NCBI GenBank assembly: GCA_014904845.1
Contig: MU119318.1
Coordinates: forward strand, 1-64,000
Direction of reading: 5' to 3'
Source: Acephala macrosclerotiorum
Lineage: Eukaryota > Ascomycota > Leotiomycetes > Helotiales > Mollisiaceae
DNA length: 64,000 bases
Shown here: positions 10,639 through 22,514 of the stretch, piece by piece
How the letters are laid out: the number at the start of each line of letters is the position of its first letter
Numbering within the stretch: the first letter of the stretch is position 1
The notes under the pieces: model-generated
Database searches by the model: none
The model's input: only the letters and a program-made list of their open reading frames with translations
What the model was told of the DNA's origin: nothing
Translations under genes and position numbers: made by a program

Positions 10639-12130
10639 GGGGAAACTCTTGTGATGGTGGGAGGATGGCTAGGATGACTCGAGGAATGTACACTCGTTGA
10701 TAGAAGCACATACACCAAATTAACAACGTGCATCCCATCCCTTCTTGCGATCACCTACCTAACTTCACCCGTCACTTCGCCAAATCTCCACCCATTCTAT
10801 CCCCTCGCTCGTAAGGCGTCAACCCCCTCGCTTAGCCGACCAAATTCCGACTAAACTCCACTCAACACCTTTCATTCTTTATAGATTTAAATAACAAAAT
10901 CTCATTCAACAACCATGAGCCGCATTCCGTTTAGGCAGATGGATCAGGTCACTCATGGTTAAGAGGTGGATCAAGGGTATAAAATCGCCTGGCCCGCATA
11001 CGAACGAGATCTAACACCAATTCGCGATCAAAACTGCAATCGACACCGAGCAAGTTTTTCATGGCCACCCCATATCGGAGGGTTGGACCGGATTTTTTGC
11101 TGGGGTTTCTGTGAATAGTGATTGAACATTTTGACGCGTTTTTAGGAGGGGGACCGTATTTTTTTGACGTGCTGGTTTTTGGGATCGCGAGCGGACGAGC
11201 TCGCTTGTGAAGGGGCTCAGGAGGCAAATGAGAGAACAGTGGTGGCTTGGCGATATCTCGCGCTGTAGAAAGGCTTCTTACTATCTGTACATCTACTTGC
11301 ATTTGAGTGACGCGAAACCTTTTCGGGACTGTCGCAATAAAGCCTTGATGGACGAGATCTGGCACGTGGCAGCAACAAATTCCTATCTTCCTTCTTCAGA
11401 CTGGTACAATCTTAGTAAATATCCTAGCCTCTTGAGATAACTTACAAATAAAATTTCAAGCTCATCTCAATCTGCCGACTTTCATCCCTACATGCAGCTT
11501 CCCACATCAACGGCTTAACGCCACGGTCCCAACGATCTTCCCGCAGAGCATCAGCACCTTATCTCTATCTCCAACTCCAAAACCCACGGTAATAAGAAAT
11601 TGCTCAACGTTTAATTGGCTGTGTAACCGAATACGCAATACGAGCTCTAAACTCCATGGATGAGAAGCTCTCAAGTTTTAATCTCCTCGCACAAAATCTA
11701 CATCATGGACTTGAACGTCGCAAACTCCGCTCACTTCCTCTTTCCCTCTGAAAAGTAACTTCAAGCGAAGTTCTACCGTGGTGATAACGGATTTATGAGT
11801 TTGTGGTTTTTACGTTTTTGAGGGTTTTGAGGATTTGTGGATTTGTAAGGACGGGGCAGAGGAAATCTCCTTGATGAAGCCATGGAGTTTATGAGTTGCG
11901 GAGTTTGGTGCTGTGTTTTAAATCCAGGTGCTTGGGAAAAGGAGGTATAAGTATACCTCGAGAGATATCCAGTGGAGGTCTCATCCTCACCATCATATCA
12001 ACACAATCAAGCAAAGCAACCGTTTCTTAAAGCCAGCTTAAGGCATCAAAGCGTCTCCAACAATCAACAACCCAAAATTAATCACCTCAAATACCAACAC
12101 CCTCAAGCACCAAAATCCTCAACAACCAAC
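10639..12130. other. Intergenic, 1.5 kb, MFS terminator side and SDR promoter
   Basis: No convincing gene. A minus-strand frame of 138 codons at 10949-11365 lacks family features. The last ~150 bases before 12131 are rich in C and A (repeated CAATCAACAA-like words), as in leaders of well-expressed fungal genes. A symmetric TATA-like element is at 11942-11959. Confidence 0.5.
11942..11959 (+). promoter_or_regulatory. Symmetric TATA-like element before the SDR gene
   Basis: GAGGTATA and TATACCTC form a perfect 8-bp inverted repeat around AG, 172 bp before the SDR start. The centre reads TATAAGTATA and would serve as a TATA box. The flanking symmetry may be a regulator site or chance. Confidence 0.45.
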
Positions 12131-12910
12131 ATGACATCCAACATCGATACCATCCTTCTCCTCGGCGCCACCTCTGGCATCGGAGAAGCCTTCGCCCGCT
12201 ACTTCCACAGCAAAGGAAAGCGCGTCATCGCTGCCGGTCGCCGTCTCGAACGTCTCGAAAAGTTGAAGTCCGAACTCTCAGGTCTTGAAACCTTCCAAAT
12301 CGACGTCGAAGATGTGTCGAATATTGAGTCCAGACTCCATGGGCTGTTCAAAACATATCCTGATCTCGATAGCGTGTTTGTCATCGCTGGCATCATGAGC
12401 TTGGGACAATTCAAGGATCCTTCGACGACCAGCACTCAGGGAATTGTCAGTGAGGTCACGACGAACTTGATTGCGCCGATGGTGATTGCTAGGACTGTAG
12501 TTCCGCATTTGCTAAGCTTAAAACGACCTACTACGTTCATCACCGTCTCGTCAGGGTTGGCTTACATGCCATTGCCGTTCTACCCAGTGTACAACGCGAC
12601 CAAGTCCGGAGTGCACACTTTCACCGTGGTGCTGCGAACTCAGCTCGCTGGGACAAATGTCAATGTCATCGAAGTCGCGCCTCCGTATGTCGACACGGAA
12701 TTAGATACGAAGATCAGAGAGAAGCAGAATGAGATGCAAGGTGGCAACGGTCATCCCCCCATGCCATTGAAGGAGTACATGGACGTGACGACCAAGCAGT
12801 TGGAGGAAGGGAAAGACAAGGAGTTGGCGACTGGGTTCTCGGCCATGGGTGTCAACGCCTGGAGAGGTGCTTTCCAGCCATTGCTGGATCGATTCGGCTT
12901 TGCTGGCTGA
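12131..12910 (+). CDS. Short-chain dehydrogenase/reductase, 259 aa
   Basis: A single-exon classical SDR of normal length (about 250 residues). The nucleotide-binding glycine motif GATSGIG is at residues 12-18, and the arginines of AAGRR at 37-38 suggest NADP(H) use. The usual NAG motif is replaced by IAGI near 85-88. Catalytic residues are visible: N112, a serine pair at 140-141, Y154 and K158 (YNATK). The first ATG of the long frame is at 11972, but the protein pattern starts at the ATG at 12131, right after the CA-rich leader. Likely a cytosolic oxidoreductase of a small carbonyl or alcohol; the substrate is unknown. It ends 100 bp from the tail of the convergent regulator gene. Confidence 0.9.
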   Translation: MTSNIDTILLLGATSGIGEAFARYFHSKGKRVIAAGRRLERLEKLKSELSGLETFQIDVEDVSNIESRLHGLFKTYPDLDSVFVIAGIMSLGQFKDPSTTSTQGIVSEVTTNLIAPMVIARTVVPHLLSLKRPTTFITVSSGLAYMPLPFYPVYNATKSGVHTFTVVLRTQLAGTNVNVIEVAPPYVDTELDTKIREKQNEMQGGNGHPPMPLKEYMDVTTKQLEEGKDKELATGFSAMGVNAWRGAFQPLLDRFGFAG

Positions 12911-13010
12911 GTTTGAAGACATATGCGGAACGGAGAGTTTGAGTAGTGGAGGTACACGTTTGTGTTGCTTTTGCTTGCTTTACCATCGTCCTGTTTGCGA
13001 ATATATCCGT

Positions 13011-15804
13011 TTACACCGTGCGATTAATGTAGCCAGAATATGGAAAGTCGACCTTCTCTATTGGTGCGTGTTGAAGTTGTTGTGTTTGCGTGTCGTTGGT
13101 GAAATCATGGCTTGGTTGAGTTTGGCCTGCCATGAACTGGTCCCAGATATCCTGTACGTGAAGTCAATTACTGTGTCAGTACTGAAGCAGATGTAGTGAA
13201 CTTACCCAGTTGAAGTCTGCCGCAACTGAGAGGTCTGCACCGTCTAGGAACGAATTTTCCATCACTGTATCAGACTGAGGTGATGGTTCCTGTCTCAAAC
13301 AGCAACCAAGTCCGAATTGGTCGGTGAAATATGGACTGTAGCGTAAGGAGTCGACGTTTGGGTTTTGGGCAGATGCTGAGATGGGAGGAGTCAAGTTGAT
13401 GCCAGTGGCAGGCATCAATGTTTCCCACGGTTTGGATGATAATTTGGCCAATACTGCGGTTAGAATCTTGACAGCACGTCGAGCATCACGGCAATCATCG
13501 ATGATCTCCGCCCAGATCGCACGAGACGTCTTGATAGCATTGAGCTTGTCGACCTCTGGGATGATGCATTCAGGAACATCTGGTCTCCCGCCAACGCCAC
13601 GAATGCTCATCAGGTCCAGACACAAGATCATAGCTGCGAGAAGAAAATCGTGGTTCGTGATAGAAAAATTATACCACTTGAACTTTCCTAGGCATCCTCC
13701 GGGGTGAGAAGCACGATGCATGGATACTTGGTGCTCTAGGAGTGCAAGTGCTGACCCGACCGAGGCCTTTCGGGAATAATACCAAGTATTCTTGTCAGTA
13801 TCTGTCGGTGAGGCTTCCCAATACTTTCGATGTAGTAGGCATATCGCTTTGTTGTAAAATAGCTGGAGAATATACTTCTCCATAACCCGTCCTGGTGAGT
13901 CGTTCTGCATTTGTTCTAGGGTACCTAATTGTAAGTGTGGTGGAATCATCTCTCTAGTCTGTAGCAGCACCAGGTCAACTTTCAGGACCTCTTCATAAGG
14001 TTGAGGTTCAACAAGATGGACGAACTCAATGACCTGTCCATAGGCGCGCATGATGTGCCATTTGACGACTTGATACGAAACTTCAGTGTCTTCGGTAAAG
14101 GGTCGCGAGGGAGGCAATTCCGTCATGTCTTCGTATAATTCATGTTCATGGAGATTTGATGGAGGACCTGTATCGGCCTCAGAGTACCGGATAGATTTAG
14201 GAAGGCCAATCTGACTTTGGATCAGCATGGCTTCGACACATTTCAGAGTGCAGTGAGGTTTGCATGAGGGACCACAGGTCATACTCAAAGTACCTAGAAA
14301 GCCGACATCGTATCAAGGAATGGGAGCATTCTCAACAGGAATAAACTTACAAGGACGGAGAATAATAGATCGTGCTGACTCACAGCCGACCACACACGAC
14401 GTCTCATTTCACTTTGGAAGACTGTGAGGTTGGAGTGTTTCGACGGATCTCGATGATAGCCCTGTTGCAGAGCGAGTCGAGTCATAGTCCCAGATAACAG
14501 CCAAGGACCCAGGTCCCCGTCTTTCTGGTCTGCATACTCGATCATCGAATACAAATTTAAAGTTTCGAGCATGAAGTCAACCTGCAGAGTCAATATCACA
14601 CTCAAACTGGATAGAGCTAGATGCCATAAGAGATGTTCCAAATACTCACGGGTTTGGTAAGATCTGCAACTATGAGACATTGGACGGTCCGCACACGGTA
14701 CAGTTCAGTTAACGCAGGCGCGGTCCCTTGGTATTCCGGGGGAATCTCGTTGGCTCGAGTGTATGATTGCATGGCGATGCAGAGCATCGAGTAGAGAAGG
14801 CCTACCCAGACGACCTTCGTCTTCGATGAATCGACCCAGTGCTGGCTGTACTGGACTGGTGTTAGCGCCAGGAAGATCGCAGGGAGAAGATGGAAGTACC
14901 TGCTTGAGAAAAGTTGCTTTGTGAAGGACATCTGAAGTCATTTGTGAGCATGAAAATCAAATTTTCGTGTAGTTCGGCTTACATCTCGCAGGAATTGCTG
15001 GATTGTAATGATCAAAAAAACGTAAGACGAGCTTGTCAGCTGCTTCTTTCGTAGGCAGAGAAGCCAAGATAGTTGCCCGATCCGGAGGTTGTGTCAAGCC
15101 TGAGAACAGTCCTGGCCGGTGAGGGGTTGCAACAGCAGGCTCAGGCTCTTGCAAACCGCTGGCAAACTCAATTCTATCGTTCTCTTCGCTCCATGCGTCT
15201 TTCATAGCTCCCAGCTAGGTCATTTGTAAGAGAAAAGTGAGAAGGAAGTCACAGGGCAACTCACATCATTCAGAATAGCGTCCCAATGCGTGCTTCTCGT
15301 GTCAGCTGAGATTCGTTGACCTCCAGTCTGGCTGAGACTGGGGCTCTCATTCAGACTCTCTTGGTTCACCACGTGTGGAGACTGTGCCGGATTGCCTCTG
15401 CGTTCTGCATCACTGGATATCATCGACAATATCGAGCTCTCGAGGCGATTGAGACGCTTTCTCATGTCCTCTGCATCTGAACGAGGGTTCGCATGGCTCG
15501 ACTTCTTCTCAACCTTCTCGGCATACGTGCATGAAGCAGCGGTAGCCTCGCCTCGGACAACACAGTTTTGACAAGGTTTCTCGCGATTACACTTAAGTCT
15601 GCAAAAGAAATCATTAGCACGTGATCAGTGTATTGGCCACTCCTGGTAGAAACTCCTTGAGAGCAAGAGCTGTCTGTCTTACTTTCTGACTCGGCAAGCC
15701 GTACATGATAGAGGGACACGCCTTCGGGTCAATCGATGTGCATTTGCTCGTTGTGCCAGACGCTTAGGTCCCGTGCTATCGGTTGCTTCACTAGGGGCTG
15801 TCAT
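13011..15804 (-). CDS. Zn2Cys6 transcription factor with fungal-specific domain, 765 aa
   Basis: Eight exons on the minus strand: 15804-15683, 15598-15265, 15214-14983, 14931-14900, 14850-14650, 14581-14351, 14210-13206 and 13151-13011. The Zn2Cys6 cluster has C34, C37, C44, C50, C53 and C64; the last loop of ten residues is slightly long. A leucine-rich linker (MRKRLNRLESSI) follows and may dimerise. The middle region matches the fungal-specific regulator domain: HKATFLKQY, a VVWVGLLYSMLC helix, then GYHRDPS, MRRRVWSAVSQHDLLFS and IGLPKS. The C-terminus ends with a WDQFMAG-type motif often seen in such proteins. The 140-bp sixth intron is the least certain junction, chosen because it restores LLFS-x2-IGLP. 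It is head to head with another Zn2Cys6 gene 713 bp away. Target genes are unknown. Confidence 0.87.
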
Positions 15805-16517
15805 GATGAACAGTCTTCGAGGATGACTTGGCTGAACAAGTGGTTTCCCAAGCACAAGACGCGATGTTGGATACGAGTGTAGCGTCAAAAGAATAGCGAG
15901 AGCTTCAAGCAGTCTAGGGGCGAGATCCTCGCCTAGGCTTCGGGTGCTGACAAATCGACAGGGGGCAGGCACGACTTCGAGCACACCAATCAAATCACTC
16001 CACTCGCGAGGCTGCTGGTTGGTGACCCTGACCGAAAAACATCGAGGTCTCCTGTTCAAACTCTTCTCCTCTGCAGCATGACGACGAACGATATGGCGGC
16101 CGCACGCCTGAAAAGACGATGCTCCAAATTAGGCATGGATTGTTCCCTTCATGTACAAGTAAGCAGGAATCCGCCACAGCACCGTGTCCACCAATGAGGT
16201 GATGTCCATTCGACCACCGGGAACGGTGGAACTCCGCAAGATGCTGACCCTGGCAAGGATCTCATTCACAAGGCTACAACATGCTGACCAACCTCGACTC
16301 ACCCAGAGCTCACCCAAGACAATCGATCACGATGAACTCCATGTCTGAGCATCTTTAAACTTCGTACATTTCCCCCGCTTCTCGATCGCACGTTCTGCTC
16401 CTTGAAAGCGCGTGTTCATTCATGTTTGGGTGTTTTTCTTCATCTTCTGGCGAAGCGTAACAAACCCCTCGCGAACAGACAGCTCGGAACTCCGGACAAG
16501 GCTGCCAGAGTAAGACC
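15805..16517. promoter_or_regulatory. Shared promoter of two divergent Zn2Cys6 genes
   Basis: The 713 bp between the two start codons must hold both promoters. No clear TATA box or repeated CGG-type inverted site was found by eye. Short open frames in it look spurious. Confidence 0.5.
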
Positions 16518-18770
16518 ATGTTGGGCAATTCTAGATCCCATAGTGTGGAAGGCGAACCGCCTCGGAAGAGGATTCGTAAAGGCACAAAGAGTTGCTGGGA
16601 ATGTACGATCAATGGATACCCGTTCTGATCGGTGCTGATCGTTTCGATAGGCAAACGGAGGAAGGTGAAATGCCAGTTATCTTCCGAGGATGTCCCTGTT
16701 TGCTCAGGTTGTTTGACTCGAGGAACAACATGTTTGAGCCAAGAATACCCTGAAGAGCGAGACCCCTCGAGCGGAACTCAAGTTGGTGAGAGGCTTGGTC
16801 GGATTGAACAAGTTCTAGAAAAACTCGTCGCAAAGATCGAGCAGTACGAAGAAGAGGACAATCCAACCCAGAAGATCTTGACGCCAGATTCATTGAGTAA
16901 CAATGATGTCCCTACTCCGGTTGCTGTAAATTCTTATGCGCAGAACGAAAGTGCGCCATTCAGACAGCTCTTTGACAACGCTTTGGTGAGTAAAGATCCT
17001 CTTAGCATAGGATCCAACTAATTTGATTGGATTGGTACCGGTACGCCTTCCCAGTCTCAAGCCGCCACTCCTGCAACACAATCAGCTAGTACCAAAACCC
17101 CTTCTTGTAATCGAACGCCCAAGCTAGAAAGGATTCGACAGGCTCTATTGGATCTTCTACCAACACAACGGGAGACCAACATGATATGTGAAGCGAGTAG
17201 CTCATGGTTCCTTGTATACGCCTTAGCTCGCTTGAGCAACGAGTCTTTAACACCCTCAACTTTCAATTTAGCTGAAGTGTCGAAAAAGCATCCCACGCAA
17301 ATCGCACGTACTGTTCTTCTTATTGCGGTCTGTCTCCAACAACTTGACCCAGATTTTGACACATCACAACTTCGTCTGTATCCTACAGTGGAAGCGCGAA
17401 TGGACAAGTGCATCAATGTTGTCCAGGCTCTTATTACATCTGACGACGAGTTCGCGAGTACTGTGGTGGGATTGGAGTGTTTGGTTCTCCAAGGAGTTTT
17501 CCACATCAATGCTGGTAACCCACGACGTGCCTGGTTGATATTTAGGAGAGCAATAAGTATTGGGCAATTGATGGGCATCCACAAGCGCGAATGTACGCTT
17601 CCAGGCGGTCGACAAATATGGTATCAGGTTGTCCAAGCAGACCGTTATCTTGTAGGCTCATTAGCATTCCCAACTCATGTGCATTCTATTGATACTCTTT
17701 GATAGGCTCTCTTACTTGGTCTTCCAGCAGGATCAGAAGATGGTGGTTTTGGCCCAGACGAGACGTTCGAAAATCCGGATATGGACAAGGATGTGCTGTT
17801 CTCCAGAAAGCTTTGTGATCTCTCGGGTCGAATAATCGAGCGAAATCAATCAGGCAGTTCGCATGCGTACCCTCCTACACAGGAAATTGACGAGGCGCTT
17901 GAGAAACTCGCAAAGGCTATGCCTCCGGGGTACTGGGAAATTCCAGAAGTTGTGCCCAACGATCGCTCCGAGAAGGCAGCGCAGATATTCGATCGGGCCA
18001 TGACCCAAATATGGTTTTACCAGATCGAAGCACTCACCCACCTGCCCTTCATGCTTCGTGCCTCCACGGAGAGGCGCTTCGACTACAGCAAATTTGCTTG
18101 CTTGAGAGCTTCCAGGGAGATGATGGCCCGCTATCTCGCCTTGAGAAATGCCGAAAACAAGTCATTTTGCTGCAAGGTGGTGGACTTCGGGGCTTTGACT
18201 GCATGTGTCACGCTGTTCCTTGGACTTCTGGATCCCCTCATCGACACCGAAAGCCACCGAGAAAAGAATCAACGAGAAAGTGACAGAGCGTTGGTTCAGA
18301 CCGTTCTAGAATCCATGGAACAACTATCTAATAGAGGCAAAGATGTTGTCGCAACACAAAGCGTAAATGTGATCAAGTCTCTTTTGGCAGTCGATGATCC
18401 TTCAGGAAACAACAACGGCAACCTCAAGCTCACGATACCGTACTTTGGCACAATCTCTATTGTTCGGCCACAGGCAACTCGACTAACTGGTCCCACAGCG
18501 AACCTTCCATATGTTCAACAGCAGCAACAACAACAACCGCCAAAATCCGTACGGCAGGATCAACAATTGCCTTCGCAGACTTGGGGGAGTTATTCTCTGC
18601 CACCTACACAGGACTCAGTCAGTCAACCAATGGTTTCCTTCCAAAGCTCACAGTTTCCACCGCTGCTATCAGAACAACAATCTATCCATGACTGGGCACT
18701 ACCCGAAGCCGATACATTGTTTTTCGACAGTCTGCTGAACACTGATATTGAGGGCAACTGGATCTTCTAA
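16518..18770 (+). CDS. Zn2Cys6 transcription factor, 693 aa
   Basis: Four exons: 16518-16602, 16651-16985, 17055-17651 and 17706-18770. The first intron splits the zinc cluster; joining restores CWECKRRKVKC. Cysteines are C26, C29, C36, C46, C49 and C56, with a basic stretch (RKRIRK) just before. A short coiled coil follows (LGRIEQVLEKLVAKIEQ), then the fungal-specific regulator region with ARTVLLIAVCLQQL, GNPRRAWLIFRRAISIGQLMGIH, WYQVVQADRYLALLLGLP and GFGPDE. The C-terminal region is glutamine-rich, including a run of seven Q, and may activate transcription. The frame is intact in every exon. This is a nuclear DNA-binding regulator of unknown targets; divergence from a second regulator suggests linked control of the local transporter and reductase, which is inference. 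Confidence 0.87.
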
Positions 18771-19066
18771 TCGAATTTGCGCTTGTACAACACACAGTGC
18801 AATATAGAGTCTTTGGAGTGGAAAATATCCGTAAAATTCAACTCAGTCATAATCATTGTGCGACAAACTTACACTTTATAAGTGAGTTCATAGAATGATT
18901 CAACTGTGCAAAAACAGTCATCTTCCGAAGTCAGTTTTCAGGTCTCCATAGGCCCTGTGGTGACAATTTGCCATACATCACTTCGAATTCAGCCAGGAGA
19001 ACCGAGCCCTGAACGACGATACGAGAGTTAAAACTACAGCCACCGGCGAATTCTAGGCTCAAGAAT

Positions 19067-19943
19067 ATGCTAGCAAGCAGGAGTTCCAAGTTCTCAAGGT
19101 CTTCGGACTCAAACTACGCCTCAGTACCACAACGTTGGACCTGGCAATGGCTCAAATACCACCTCAAGTCTCGCATATCAACTTGGCACTCCAATCCCAC
19201 CTCTACCCTCCCAAGTCGTCCTTCAACATTCGAACGCTTTGTTGATCTTCCGATTGAAGTCCACGCTTGATTTGGCACTTCTCTCTCTCTCTCCATCGCT
19301 CATTCGTGGCCTTCGACACCAAAAGAACGAGCAGCGAGCTTTCTATTCTCAGATTCATCATCCCGTACCTGCAGTTCTGCAAGCATGTAAAGAAGCACGC
19401 TACGAGATTCTCCACAATGTTACCATCGATCAAAAGCATTCAACCTACAGGCTGTATGAATTCGGATCAGAAACGAGAAAGAGGGTGAATGCGGTCTATA
19501 TGTGCTTGGAGATCGATGCCCTTTTCCTCACCACTGGATGTGCGCTCACCTCTGACTCTCGCTGCTTTCGAAGTACTTACATGTGAGCGGTCCAATACAT
19601 TGATGTCGCTCTTCTCAAAATCCGACATCTTGCTCTTCCCCAACCATCTCAGCCCATCTAAAGGTTAGCGTGGGATTGTACACTTCTGCAGATCTTACCG
19701 AATTTCACTTGTCTTGAGACTTTGACGATTGTGAGCAACACTATGAAGCCGGCTCTACCAGAAATTGATGGGGAAATGAATTTCCAGGAGTTGATGTTTG
19801 TTGAGGCGGGGGCGTTGGAGAGTCAGTCGAAGAGGTATACGTGGCTAATCAAGAAACTTAAGGAGAGCTTGAAGGACACTACTTGGAAGGCACCGGTTGT
19901 GAAGATTCGAGCGAGGCAACAGATCGAGGAGTTTAGTTGGTGA
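19067..19943 (+). pseudogene. Decayed 2EXR-domain gene
   Basis: Pieces in three frames line up as one fungal 2EXR-type protein, a family of unknown function that begins with an F-x2-F-x2-LP-x-E motif. Frame one gives FERFVDLPIEV and then stops at 19268. A shifted frame gives IWHFSLSL from 19267. A third frame gives PVPAVLQACKEARYEIL, KRVNAVYMCLEIDALFLT, IRHLALPQ and LETLTIVSN down to a stop at 19941-19943. That third frame has in-frame stops at 19584 and 19659. At least two frameshifts and two stops are needed to explain it. Introns could remove one stop (a GTGAGC donor is at 19584), but not the break inside the signature. Family assignment rests on these short motifs. Confidence 0.6.
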
Positions 19944-20140
19944 TGCGACAAGGCAAGACAGGGGTCGAAAAAGCGGCGAGCGAGATTGTGAAGCGAGGTC
20001 TACCATTGAGGATCGTGATGTCTCTCTCCCTTTGTATCAATATCTTCGTAGACTTCTTCCAGATGGAACTACTCTGAAACACCTCTCTTAGCATAGCGTC
20101 CACAATACAACCTTGGTTTTCATGTTGAAAGGGGTGTATA

Positions 20141-20172
20141 CACGTGATGCGGTTTGCCTTTGGCTTCACGTG
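20141..20172. promoter_or_regulatory. Two CACGTG E-boxes before the CTNNBL1-like gene
   Basis: CACGTGAT lies at 20141-20148 and a second CACGTG at 20167-20172, about 230-260 bp before the start codon. CACGTG is the core bound by Cbf1-type bHLH factors. The same octamer recurs in two other promoters in this window. Confidence 0.4.
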
Positions 20173-20402
20173 CTGATAACCACGGAAACCTTAATCGCTC
20201 GAGAGAGCTTCGCGACGAAAAGTTTGTAAACAACACAGCTTCCAAAACTGGTCACGCAACAATCAATTCCATCTGCCGACTTACGAAACCGATAACCAAG
20301 CAAACAAATTGTTCCTCAAGTCGAGAGGAACAGCTATTTACCCCCGCAATATTCCACAATCTACATTGAGCGCGCAGCCTCGACCGTGAGGTTGCTCAAA
20401 CT

Positions 20403-22303
20403 ATGTCGAGCCTTGATGACCTCTTCAAGGTATGACATCCTTACTCTGCCTAGTTCAATACTAATCAATAAAACAGAAGCCTGCGCTTCCCAGCAACAAA
20501 CGAAAGCTAGAAGCAACCCGCGATCCAAGTTCGTCCTCCCCAATCCTCCCATCATCAACACACTCACTAACCCTCCCAGCCGAAATCTACAAATCCGCCA
20601 AACTCGCCCCCAATGGCTTCGCGAAGTCAAACGGCAAACAAGCAGCAGTCGAAGAAGATGAAGACATGGAAGCCGGTCCCTCAGCACCCCCTGAAGACGA
20701 AGAAGATTACGGTCCCGACATCCCCGACGACTCAGAAGGGCGTTTCTTCGGCAGCGGCATAACGCAGGAAGAGAACGAAATACTAGATTACATGAACGAA
20801 CAACCCTCTGCCGACCCTGTACCCGAAAAAATTGATTCAGGATGGTTAAGGAAACTAGCGTTGAATTTCGAGAAGAAGATTACGAAGAATGCGGAACTGA
20901 GAGCGAAGTTTGAAGATGATCCGACGAAGTTTATGGGGAGTGAGGCGGATTTGGATGCGGATATTAAGGCGTTGAGTATTTTGGCTGAGCATCCGGAACT
21001 TTATGGGGAGTTTGCGAGGTTGGGGTGTGTGGGGAGTTTGGTGGGGTTGTTGGCGCATGAGAATACAGACATCGCAATCGACGCGATTGAAATTGTTGCT
21101 GAGTTGACGGATGAGGATGTCGAAGCTGAGCAGGAACAATGGATGGGGATTGTGGATGCGATGGTGGAGGCCGATTTGTTGGATTTGCTGGTGAGCAATT
21201 TCAAGAGGTTTGATGAAAGGAATGAGAGTGATAGGGGTGGAGTATATCATGCTCTCAGTGTGTTGGAGAATTTGGCAAGTCAAACGAGTTTGGCGGAGAT
21301 AATTGGACAGGATACGGAGGTGTTGAAATGGTTATTGCAAAGGATACAGAAGAAGGAATCATCGGTCACGCAAAACAAACAGTACGCCGCTGAAGTCCTA
21401 GCGATCTTGCTTCAATCCTCGCCGCTCAACCGGAGGAAGCTAAGCGAGCTTGACGGCGTCGATATCCTGCTTCAACTCCTCTCCGCATATAGGAAACGCG
21501 ATCCGGAGAAGGGAACGGAGGAAGAGGAATTCGTGGAGAATGTTTTCGATTCTCTGACTTGTGTGGTGGACGAAACGGAAGGGAAGTCGAAATTCGTGGA
21601 GGCGGAGGGTGTGGAATTGGCTCTTATCATGATAAGAGAAGGCAAAATGAGCAAATCGAGAGCACTGAGATTAATGGATCATGCGTTGGCAGGCCAAGCT
21701 GGAGGCGAGGTAGCAGAGAAGTTGGTCGAAGCCGCAGGGCTGAAAGTCATCTTCAGCATGTTTATGAAGAAGCAAGACTCGGCTACTACGGAACATCTCT
21801 TAGGCATATTTTCAAGCTTATTGAGAGCGTTGCCAGCTGGAGAGGCCGGGAGGATAAGGACATTGGCGAAGTTTGTGGAGAAAGACTATGAGAAGATTGA
21901 GAAGTTGGTCAAGCTCAGAAGAGACTACGCGAAGAGGGTGGCGGTTGTAGATGAGGAGATTCGGAATGAGCAGCTTGATGCTGAAGAGAGGGAGGAGATA
22001 GCTGATGAGTGGCTTTCGAGGAGACTTGATGCTGGGCTGTTCTGTCTGCAAACAGTGGATGTGGTGTTGGCGTGGTTGGTGGCTGAGGATGAGGGTGCGG
22101 AGAAGAGGATTAGAACTCTGTTTGCGGATAGAGATGAGACGTTGGCGGTAGTGAAAGGCACTATTCAAGGTTTGTTCGCGCCTTGTGGGATCTTGAAAAT
22201 TTGCTAACATTTTACAGAACAACTCGACACCATAGTTGGGGACACGGAGGAAGAGACTATGATGAAGGATATGCTGAGCACGTTAGTGCAGTTCTTGACA
22301 TAA
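20403..22303 (+). CDS. CTNNBL1: Beta-catenin-like protein 1 (CTNNBL1) homologue
   Basis: Four exons: 20403-20429, 20477-20528, 20580-22169 and 22218-22303, joining to 584 residues. The start MSSLDDLFKKP is split by the first intron, and the second intron (51 bp) restores RDPTEIYKSAKL. After an acidic, low-complexity N-terminus, the protein is made of armadillo-type helices: DSGWLRKLALNFEKKITKN, DIKALSILAEHPELYGEF, GSLVGLLAHENTDIAIDAIE, then LENLASQT and NKQYAAEVLAILLQSS. Length and order match CTNNBL1, a nuclear protein associated with the Prp19/CDC5 part of the spliceosome. It acts as an adaptor, not an enzyme. No lesions are seen. The gene faces the second MFS gene tail to tail with a 211-bp gap. 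Confidence 0.9.
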
Positions 22304-22514
22304 TCAATGAGATGATTTATCAAGATTCCGCTTGCAGATGTGAGACAATGGCTATCTACAGAGTGAAATACCGGTAGTCACTATGCTGATATATGTTCAG
22401 TTGGTCGTTAAATATCATGTTTATTCATATCGCCCAGGTCTGCCTCCAAACGCCGCGAATGCCTGTCCTTCTATCCAGTATATACAACAATAAGTGTCAA
22501 TCCTTCACTGAACG

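Noticed and set aside
10949..11365. 138-codon minus-strand frame
   Set aside because: No family features and no supporting splice partners.
14211..14350. Extra exon inside the 140-bp intron of the first regulator
   Set aside because: An acceptor at CTAG near 14296 would run into a stop after two codons; the longer intron restores the family motif.
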